Source: Lumbricus rubellus
Taxonomy: Eukaryota; Annelida; Clitellata; Crassiclitellata; Lumbricidae
Direction: 5' to 3'
Assembly: GCA_945859605.1 (NCBI GenBank)
Contig: OX243817.1
Location: 32,190,924 to 32,254,923, forward strand
DNA length: 64,000 nt
Numbering within the stretch: position 1 is the stretch's first letter; every line of letters starts with the position of its first letter. The notes beneath the pieces were generated by a model that was not told the DNA's origin, did no database searches, and worked only from the letters and a program-made list of their open reading frames with translations. Shown here one piece after another: positions 22,780 through 34,700 of this stretch. Both the position numbers and the translations under genes were made by a program.

Positions 22780-25700
22780 CGACGACGACGATGATTATGA
22801 CTATGGCGACAATGATGATGAGGAGCAGGAGGAGAAGGAGGAGTAAATCAATTGCATTATCAATAATTAAGGTTTCTAACTGTTCGAATGAGTCGCAGTA
22901 TTTCAGTATTTCATGATTTATAATATTATACTCACTTTCTCCAAAAAAGGTGTGATTCAAGAATTTATCTGTGAACAGAGTATCACGAATAGATTATAAA
23001 ATGAACATATAATGATAATTATCAATAACGTCTGTAGGTTAAGCCTAAATTATTATACGTTTCTATAATCATGGTAGGCCCTATTTACAGAAAAATAAAA
23101 TATTAGCTTACGCTTGTCAAAAATAATGATACGAAGACACATAAGTATTGCAGGGACGATGAAAGTGCGGCGCATGATTAGTTTGATTATACAATACAAT
23201 ACAATACTCGTTTATTTATAGGTAACTTTATAGTCGCCAATAAAGTTATTGGATGAGAATACATGCTTAATTTGTGGGTAAGTAGGCCTAGTCGAAAGCT
23301 AAAACATAATATTAGGCAACCAATGAGAATTTTAAAAACATACATCATTGAACCTTCGATTAGGCCTAATTATACAGTGAGATGCAGGGGTACAATCACT
23401 TAGAATTGATTACGATTACGATTACGAATTGAAGCAAAGAAATCGTTTGTGTTCAAATAGGCCTACCGGTACTAGCTCAGTTACAATTTATATCGCTTTC
23501 AGTCATGTATGGTCGTCTATGTAGGCTATAGGACATAGTCCTACATCAAATTCATCAATAACGGTTGCTTACTTACTTACGTACTTACTTTAGTTTAACG
23601 CACAGTTCTCGTGCAACATCCGGGGATCCGGAGTTCAGTTGATTTATGTTTTGATACATTGATCGTTGATTCAATAAATGTTGAAGTATTAAAACTGAAT
23701 ATACAACATATTGGCGACGAGGATGGGATATTTGTTGGGGATCCCGAATGATAATTCCACGATCGATTCAAAGTGACACCCTCACAGAACTCCATCAGGG
23801 TCATCCAGGCATGACACGAATGAAGAGCCTAGCACGTTCGTTCGTCTGGTGGCCAAATATGGACATTGAAATCGAGAGAGTTGTCCGCACCTGTCAACAC
23901 TGTCAATCAGTTCAGGCAGAAGCACCACAAGCATCTGTTCATCCATGGGAATTTCCTGAGAAGCCGTGGTACCGGTTACATATTGACTATGCCGGACCAA
24001 CACATGGTCATATGTGGTTAGTCTGCGTGGATGCACGGACTAAGTGGGCTGAAGCAATACCAGTAAAATCAGCGACATCTGCGGTGACTGTCCACATTTT
24101 ACTATCCCTGATAGCCCGATTCGGAGTGCCTTCACAGATAGTTTCGGACAATGGTACACAGTTTACCAGTGGTGAATTTCAGCAATTCTGTAAAAGATTC
24201 GGCATACAACACATACAGACTTCCCCTTATCATCCACGCTCAAACGGTGAAGCAGAACGTTTTGTGAGAACTCTAAAGGAGGTTCTGGGGACAAAGGAAG
24301 TGACATTTGAAGTTTTGATGTATCGCGTACATCGATTCTTGTTGTCCTATCGCAATACGGCACACGCGACAACTGGTGTTTCACCGGCACAAATGCTTTT
24401 CAACCGACGAGTACAAATGCCTTTAGATTCCATGCGCCTCAGACCAGAGGACCGGGTACGCAAATCACAAGAAGGTCAAGCAAACCCAGTGTCCAAGGAT
24501 CGAACTTTTCGTTCGGGCGATCATGTGTGGGCGCGAGATTATCGGAATCAAGGAAAGTGGCTTGACGGAACAATATTGCAGAAAACCGGACCACTATCAT
24601 ATCGCGTTCAGGTTGGTTCCAAAGTTTGGCGTCGACACATTGACCAACTGATCACACGAATGGAAGAAGATCAATCAGAACCAGAACCGACAATTGGTTT
24701 TCATAACAACATACCGTCAGTGTCCCATCAATTCAATTGGACACCGCATCAGTTCCAGTCTACCGTCGGTACCAAATCAATTCCAGAAACACTAATTAAT
24801 CCTGGTACAGTTGAAACCAACATATCTCGTCAGATGCATTCACCTGGACTAGAATACAGGACGGAGGATTTACCAAGCGTGATTGAACCGAGAGTTGTTC
24901 TTGCGCCTGAGAAGGAATACCAGGATGCCAAGTACCAATCTCGTTTGACAGATGACTTAGGAACCGTACCAACCCTTGTTTTTCGTCGTTCTGGAAGAGA
25001 ACATAGACGTCCAGAACGTTTAATTGAGGAAATATAAACATATTATCTGTTTTGCTTCACAATTGCTGATATTTTAAGCGGAAGGGTGTTGGATATCATG
25101 GATTTAATAGGTTGACATACTTACTTACGTACTTACTTTAGTTTAACGCACAGTTCTCGTGCAACATCCGGGGATCCGGAGTTCAGTTGATTTATGTTTT
25201 GATACATTGATCGTTGATTCAATAAATGTTGAAGTATTAAAACTGAATATACAACATATTTCCATGATATCCAACACTTAGGATCTGACTTCAATTCATA
25301 TTCTGTAGATCTGAACACCGTCAACCAATTGACTTAGAATGTATTGCGGATTACAGCGGGATGCCGCATTCATAATTTCGGTGAATCATATCTCGACATG
25401 AAACTGAAAAAGTCATTCTTCAACTGAGCAGATTTTAGATAAATAAATATGTAATTCAGAAAATACCGGAACTTCAACTTCAGTTTATGTTATTGCAAAA
25501 CGAATTAATAATTACAATCAGCCATTTAAAAATATTAGGTCGGAGCACGTTCTATAGCGAGCTATCAGTAAAGATCATAGGCGTACGAGGCGGGGGTGCA
25601 GAGGGGCAAATGCACCCCCCCCCCCCCCAAATTCGGGCAAGTCTGGTAGTTTTTTCGGGCAAAGAAACCGAAATGACTAAAAACTTTCGGGCAAGTCAGG

Positions 25701-28700
25701 TTTTTCGGGCAAACACAGACCCGAACGACTAAAAAAAAGGTCGTCAACTTTTTCACGAATGTATTTTTCGGGCAGAAGTTCAATTTTTGCCCCCCACTGC
25801 TGAAATCTCCCGTACGCCTTTGGTAAAGATTATAATTTTCTCACCACAATCAAGTCTCTTTTGTGGGTCGTGCATTAGTAAACTCCGTACGAGATTGGAC
25901 AATGAAGGTGATGTACCGGTCGGCAGCCTGAAATAGTTGTAGCGCAATGTAGCCTGTTTATCTTTCAACTCCGACTGCATGATGGCATGCGATTTATATG
26001 AATTCAATGTTAGATGCAGTTAAAATTTTGAGCAAAATGATTAAGAGATCCACTGTTTGAGACAATAATACATAATGCCGTGTGAGACATTATAGGCCTA
26101 CGTCGTACATTCTCAAAATTTTCATAAAAATTAAAATTAATTCATTATGAAGATTTATATTGCACCGCTTCAATGTTACTCCAAGGTTACTCCAAGGTTA
26201 CAGTGACGCTCCCGACCAAGCTCTGGCTGAAAAGGATGGTTTTAAGGCTACGATGAAGCACATTTGAGTCAACCATAGGCTTAAGGCGTAAAGCCATGTC
26301 ATGAGGACAATAGCAGAGAAAGCATGATGCTGCTTGAGAGCAGTTCGTGCCAAAGAACCCTTAGTTCGCCCGGTGTGAGGAGGGAAAGTACGACGCCCTG
26401 CACATCTATAGTAGAGTGACAGAGTTCTTGTAGATATACAGGTGTGGATGTGCGGACCCAAGAGGCATCGCCACACCAAAGCACAAGCCCGGCAGGGGCG
26501 GATACAGAAATTTTCGAAGGGGGGGGCCAAAAAATTTTTGGGCCTGGGTCGGAATTTTTTGTTGTTTGGCCGAAACCAGAGTTTAATTTAGTCCCCCCCC
26601 CCCCCTCTGCGGATTGAGGTTTCTGGAGGGGTAGATAATTGACCGTCTGGAGGACAATCATGAGACGCGTAGCGCCGAGAGTGGTGAGGGAGGGGTATGG
26701 GGAGGGGGATTTCCCCTCCCCACCAGAAACTTTTTGAATTTTTACATGCAATGGTAGCATTTTAAGCTGTTTTCTTAGCAAAATAGTAGGGCTGTTGACT
26801 TAATCGCGTTAACGCGTGCGATTAACGCGTTAAAAAAATTGTGCGATTAAAAATTTTACCGCATTAATCGTTCGCGTTAATTAAATCTAATTAAAATCGA
26901 ATCAGAAGCAGAAAAACTCGTTTTAAACGGAAGGTTCATACTTAAAACTAGTGATGCATTCTTTGGCAAATATTCCAAAGAAAGAATTTGAGTATTATCG
27001 TAGGAATTCTTTGCTCAATTATCGCCTTCATGCGAACCACAACATGCGTTAAACGCTAACGATGAGCTGTCGACATCAGCCGCATCGCATCGTCCACTAA
27101 GGTTATTTCCTCTTTCCTCACCCCGTCAGACTACATGTACGTTGGTTGAACTCCATGAGATTGCAAGACCAATCATCCAGGTTTCAAATGATAAATGTTT
27201 ACAGAAGGACAACTGAGACGAGGTTTGGCAAGAACCGCAACCTCTTGTGAAAATGTTTGACTGAATAATGTTCAATAGTAGACCTACTAATGTTAATTAA
27301 TAAGAGCATCCCTTCAAGTTTGAACCGACCAATGTCAATAAACTGGTCTGTATATACAATTGGCTGAACAAATAATTAATTTTGACAGTCAGAAACGGTT
27401 GTCTAATTTCAATTTAGGCCATTTTAATTAAATGAAAAAAATTAACGGATTTTGAGCAGTTGACTGATTTGAACAGTGTTTCAATTCTGTCTGTCATACA
27501 AAACTGTTCAATAAACTAAACGCAGAAATTAAATAGGCCTAAGCCAAAGGTTGTTGTATATGTTTGCAATAGAAAGAATGCATTCAGTCATTAAAATTAT
27601 ATGCTTCAGGGGTCATCAGAAAATAGTAAGATTGTTATATTTGACGGAAATGTATTGCGATTAATTTGCCGTTAATTGCGATTAAAAAAATTAATCGTGC
27701 GATTAATTTCGAATAAAATTTTTAATCGAACAGCAGCCCTACAAAATAGCTGTATTTTCAGTGCTTATAAGAGTGCCACAAGATCTCAATAAATAGGCCT
27801 ATAGACTATACTTTAAAAATAGTTTTTTTTTCCACATTGCAACAGTGCTCTTGTGAGATGTCATTTGAGCAAAATTACTCAATTTGTTCAGTACTAATAA
27901 AAAATATATATATAATTACAATATTAATAATATCTATATGTATCGAGTTCAGCGGCTCAGTTCTGCTGTTGCTGGGTTATTATAGTAAATAACTTCAGAC
28001 ATGAGTATAATTATATTACATAAGCTGACTTTTCAGCACAAGAATCAGCTTATCCCTGTTTCGTAAGATGGTCCTGAATTACCAGGGCATACTTTGCAGT
28101 TAAATAATAACAAATGGTACACAAACCAGCCAAGAACTAATAAATTGGGGGTCAAAATCTGAAAGTCATGTAGTAACGATGTTGTTTTACCAGGTGTTCA
28201 AATAACAGAACCAAAACATTTTGAAATTTGAGTTTAAAATTTGAAAGTTAGCGCTGGAGAGAAACTATTCGGTTAAACAAAAATAGTATTTGTGCAAATA
28301 TTAAATTTTAACAGGATTGTATCAGATTGCTAAAAACAATTCAGTATATGCAGTATACATGTAGCCTATACAAGGAATGCACTCTTATAGGCATGGACGG
28401 AGTTTATCAGGGCTAGGGGCTAAGCCCCCCCTCCCCAAGAACCCACAGATTTAAAAATTGGCCGTACATTTTCAGGGGCTAGGAGGAGCTTGCGGTCGAA
28501 ATTGTTCTATTTTTTTGCATATTTTATTTAGATATTTACGCAAGAATTAAACCCTTTACCCAGAGTTAAATAATAATGTATAAGCCTAGGCCTGGGCCTA
28601 CATGTAATTTGGCAGGAAAAGCTCTAGCTTTATCCTGCATTCCTTAATGGTCAGGATTTGGAAAATAAATTGAACATTTACCATCGGTAGGCCTATAACA

Positions 28701-31700
28701 GGCAAATTTTTGATGTGCCCATTGAATCTGTTGAACTTTTAACATTATATAAAAAATCTTTTGAAGTTATTTCCAAATGTGTGTCAGGTAACACATGGGC
28801 TTACTGTTGACAATTCCATAAGCGGTATATATCATCTGCAAAGAGATCATTTAGCAAACACAAAATGATAGATTTAAATGTTTGAAGATCTACAATATCT
28901 TATTCACATCTTGTGGATTTGACCAGGTTGACCTTTGAAGACTTTGAGTATAATATTGCTAGAACAATCGATTTTGAAACTGACACATGAAAATGTGTAG
29001 AAAAAGGGGCCAGGAATGCTCCTTTCTTGAGCAAATAGGTACATTAAGGTTTTTTTAGAAGCATAGATCAAACTCTTGTTCGTGAAAGTGGTTTCCAAAG
29101 TTTTTATTTCACAATGCAATTGTGCGAGAGGCTTACATTTGAGTCTCAGATTGAAGTGAAGGCACACACTGGCAGTGGACAGTTGCTTTACAAGTTTCAT
29201 TGCAAATGTTGCCTGGTAGACTGCATATATAATATTATATATATATAATTATATAATTATATTATCCATGACATTATGGCTATGTTATGGATGTATGTTA
29301 TAGGCCTATGTATACCTGGCTTAGGGCCATAATCAGAAACTTTCCCGATAAAATAATAATAGTGAATAATAGCTATTGTAGGGCTACTGCATACAGCATG
29401 CAACATTGCTCCTATTAGCTGTTATTAATGGCAAACAAAAGTATTTTAAAAAGTATTTATGTATTTATAATATGAAGCACACAATGCTCAAAACATTTCC
29501 AAGTTAAAGTATGAATAGACCTCACTGTATTATATTAGGCTATTTTTAAGACTACAGTAAATAAAATACTTCCCACCACTGAATGAAACATAGTAAGAAA
29601 AATATAAGAACAAGAAGTAAACATGTGTGATCATTCACCGCAGTTTCTTGCACATATAGACTAAATTCAAAACTTAACTAGTTGCATTTGGAAAAAACTA
29701 AATTAATTCCTAATACTATTGTTAGTGTTAACTTGCTTTGTAATTAATAGTTAGTTGCTATTGGTTTTAATTGTGTTTATTGGTGTTAATATTTTTACAT
29801 TTTACTATGAATATATACATGAATAACATACATTGTATGCCATAAATCATAGTCGGATACTGTTGAAAGATTATTTCTTTTTGTTGCTTTATATTAAGAC
29901 AATGCAATTGTCTGAGAGGCTTAGGTTTTAAATACATTTATATATTAATTCTCCTGGCCAGGAATAATCCCCTGCAAAAAATCTTTTGGGCGACCATGGA
30001 TGGGGGGGCCACGTCCCATGGAGATTTGGAATGGGGGGGCCATGGCCGGATTGGCCCCCCCCCTGGATCCGCCCCTGAAGCCCGGTATACAATTCTCTGA
30101 GGAATAGAAAGTCAATAAAGGACACGCCGCATGCAATTAGTGATCATTGTGATCGAGCTTAAAACACGTTTGTGTGCCATATTTTCATGATTTTGCAAGG
30201 CTGGGCCCGCAGTTTTACAGAACATGGCCTCCCCACTTGTTAATCCGACCCTGGGCCTACCCGGCCTAGTATGACACCAAGATCATGAACAAAGATAAGA
30301 ACTAAAAACAATTGTGCGTGCTTCCTTCGATTTAATGCCAATTAATTTATGCATTTTTTTTAATCACTTAAAAATCCTAATCTCTAGCGCCGCCTGAACA
30401 GCATTAGATCTTATCATGATATGCTCTTCATAGATAACAGTACTGGTACTAACTCGAGTTTCATGGGGTCTGGTGGTCCGTTCAAATGTCCTATTAGACA
30501 CTGGAATATCATCGCTCCTACGCTCCACAGATCAACTCGGTTGTTGTATGGTTTGCTTGCACGAATTTCTGGCGCCTGTCAAAACCAGTTTATCAGTTCT
30601 TTTGTCAGGTACGAAAAAAGTGAGCAACTAGGGCTAAATCTTACTAGTGCAAGACAAACGCATTTTACCACAACAAGCATGGGCGCCCGCAGATATTTTT
30701 TACATGAGGGTAAAACACAATGGCCACGGTTAAACTTTTTAACAAGAGCTGTGTTAAGTAGGCTATCATGAGTGTTATGGGGTCCCTTCTTGCCATATGT
30801 GCGGCAGCCCATGACAACAATGAATATAATTAGCGCAAGAGCAACTGTAAGTAGCACAGTCACAAAACAACATTTAGAATCAAGAAATGATGAGTGCCTT
30901 GCCGTCCGTACCACTTCGTCGACACTTAACAAAAACAATCTAACATTATTTTTGCGACGAAGCTATCACACTGAAAGTAATAATTATAGGCGGATACATA
31001 ATTTATTACGTCGGCTTACCATGTAACAATAACTTCCGCAGAAGGTCCCAGTCTCAGCGTCAGGAGCAAGAAATTTTCCGACACCAAAATCCGCTGCAAT
31101 TTTTACCAGATTAATTATAATTATATCATGCTTTTCCGTTTGAATTAGGCAATGCAATATCACAGAGCGCATTCTAGATCTTCATAAAAACGCTTCAAAC
31201 ATGGAAAGGCCTACTGAGCTGGGATGAAGCCATAGTTTAACGACAGCTTCTGACAACAAAAGCCATTGCCGTCGACGGAACTATCTATGCATTATTCGCA
31301 TATTACGGTCCATAGTGAGCTTAAATGAAGACCATTTTAAATGACAGATTGAAAATTATTCGCATATTACGGTCCATAGTGAGCTTAAATGCAGACCATT
31401 TTAAATGACAGATTGAAAATGCTTTGAGGTTTTTGTTATCTGCTCCACACTTACCAATTTTAAGTGTGATGTCTCTATGAGCGGGATATCGGTCTCCAGT
31501 AAAACAAAGCAGAACATTTTCTGGCTTCAAGTCACGATGTACGATGCCTCTGTCGTGCAAGAATTTCATTCCTGACGCTATAAGCGTAACACACAAATTG
31601 TTATCACATTTTGAATCTCCTTCGAGTTCAATGTTGCCTAATCAATTGCCCCGTCTAACAAAGTAATAGGGCCTAATTCAGTTTTTCTACTTCCCGTCCC

Positions 31701-34700
31701 AAATACTTGCGCGTTCATTTGTTTGAAGACCAATAAAGGAATCTAATAATATTTTGCGCAAGCCTACTTTTATTTCATGGATTCATTCTTTACTTTTGAC
31801 TGGAACCAGATGCATGCCGACTCCACTTTCGCATTTCGGAATTATTCAGAATAGCTGTCAGTATGAATGGATGGCACCCCTCTTAAGATCCCAGTACACT
31901 TAATAATTATGGTATTAAAAAATTTAATCTCTAAGACTATTAGCATATAGCCTAGCTGGGATTGCATGGACAATGTGCTAGCTAAGCCAAGTACGCCGCT
32001 GGTTCTGTCATTCATGTAACACCTAGACTCCTATAGAGTATTATTATCTCCAAGATGGCAAGATTCTCCTTATTGTTGTTGCAAAGTCCAATATATAGGC
32101 CTATGCTGCTAATAGTATATTGATCATTCTAAATTGGTTCTCGGGGGCTTTTCTGAAACATCAGAGACGTTCACTCCAGTGGAGTCATTTTTAAATGTAA
32201 CTAATTGCAATACAAATCAAACAAATATGCACAGAAACATAAAGCGGTTCTGCGTATTGGAGCAACTTACCGATCTGTTTAAAGAATCGTTGTATGGTCG
32301 GTTCGTCTAAAATTTTGGTTACTGAAAAAGAAAATCATGAAACTACGGTATCATGTGAACATGAGTAAATCAAACGTTGAAAAAGCTGATTAAACATTCA
32401 CGATACGACTCTGATAGACGACAGGGACATAATGGAAAACATAGTTTTTCTGTTTCATTAGTTGCATAATTTAAGAAAATAGATTGCTTTTGGTAGGTTG
32501 ATTGAAACTTTATTAAATATTTTGGAATCTAACCGCGTGTAGGCCTACATGACTGCACTGTGTAACAAAGTAAACGATTATATACATCAGTTTGAGCTTA
32601 CGCTTGCCTAGAAGTCGCTTTACTATTAGGCTATAACTTATGTAGGCCTATACAGACTACTGAATACACCTGTTTTAACTAATTTAAAAGGGAATGTTGC
32701 CAATCACGGTACAGAATTAATTGCATTGCAATTCAATAAAATTTATCTACCAGTAGGCTATGACGTAGCCTACAGCTGAATCTTTATGATGCTGAGTGTG
32801 ATATTTGAATTATTTTCTTAGAGATTAACGGCAATGCCTACCTTTCAGGTAATCACCTAAATCTCCACCATTACAGAACTACAATGCAAACCAAATCATT
32901 CGCTGTTCATTCGCTGTCTTTTTATTTGCTTCTGCGAATAGCCTATGGAATTTACTTCAATGTTTGCATTTGGCTAAAAGCCTCTGAAAATACAGTAGGA
33001 CTAAGTTTTGAGTGCAGAAATATTATTTTGTCGATTTTTGAGCCGAATTAGTGAAAAAAGATTATTAAAGAACAGAATTATATTGCCCTCAAGGATATAA
33101 ACAATTATTTTGATTTAAATTTTATGAGCAGCCATCTTCCATAATATGGGAGATGGCTGCTCATAAGATGACATTTGTGCTGACATATTATGTCAGCACA
33201 AATGTTATTATGCAGTTTGTTATTAATGTAGGTCTACTAGTTAGTCTAGTAAATTGTTATATGTCCACGTTAGAGAAAATCAATGTTGAGCAAATGTTGT
33301 CTCTTGTGTTCTGGCTCAACTGACAAAGATCTTACCTCCATAATAAGATGAATGTTATCTGATGTTCGCTGCAATAAAAAATTAAAACAATTTCGTTTTA
33401 TCGAAATGTGTTTAAAACCGTTAATGCTTCTAGTCCCAGGGAAATAAATTCATTGAGGAATAATGCGCTTCAAAGTAACATGCTTACTAAAGAAGTAAAA
33501 CTATCAAAAAGGCCACAATGTTTAATATCCGTTCAGCGAGTAATGCCAACGTGTCCAGTGAAACAGTGTCTACTACACTTTGGCGCACAGACACGTTGGT
33601 TGTCGCTTTGCAGTGAAGTTTAAGCCATGATGAGCTGGATTGTGCTGGAATGATGACCATCAAGATATGACATGCTTCTTTGTTTTGATTTGGCTTTCCA
33701 TCATTAAGGTTCAACAAGTTGGTGGGAGAAGTAAGTTAGGAAACAAGAAATTTGTGTTGTCGCTGGGTCTATTCTGCCAAAAAATCCTGTAGCTTGAGGA
33801 CTATAGCCTCTGAGAGGTTTCTGCAAGAACGTTTAAGCAAGTATGAAGTTCTATCTGCTTTTAGCAATAATTTGTATATTGCCATTGTAATAAAGTACAC
33901 GCGTCTTTCACAGATAGAAGCCCAAGTTGTATTTTCATCTCAGCAAGTCCAGATGGCCATTAAGGCGAGATGTGTTGGCCTACTGTTGTGCAGCCAACCT
34001 ATGACTGAGATTTTCAGCCGTTGCGAAAATCTCTGACAAGTTATTGGACGCAACGTATTTAACGAGATATCCCAGGCTTAGTTTCAACGTTAAAGACAAC
34101 AGGGGCGGGGCCAGGAGGCCAATCCGGCCATGCCCCCCCCCCATTCAGAAATGCCCATGTATCGCGCCCCCCCCCCCCCATTTGGTTCCAACAACAAGCT
34201 TATAATATGGTAAATGGTATATTTTTCAAGGATTTGGACTTAATGACTAAAAAAGGTCATCAACCTTTTTGGCGGATACGAATTTTTTCCCCAAGACCCA
34301 AGGCCAAAATTTTTTGGCCCACCCCCCGTCCAAAGTTTCTGTATCCGCCCTTGAAAGACAACACTGATGAAACACCAAAAGGATTAAGTTACTTTAGTAA
34401 AGTTAACGTTGACTAAGTGTAAGCATAAACAGGTCACAACTATTCTCACCTCACAGTGCAGCAAGTGAACGAGATTCTGATGAGGATGATCCGATAGATC
34501 CTAAAAGCATTACATCAACATCATCAAATATTTTGCTACCATAATCATTCATCAACCATTTATGATTGTTTCTACCATAGTTAACTCAAGCCACCGAACG
34601 ACGTCACCTATCGGTCCTAGCCTATAATAGTTGGCTAAGACACTTCGACCCTCTGATTTCGACTTACAAGCTTCCTAAACCATCGTGAAGCACCAAGATG

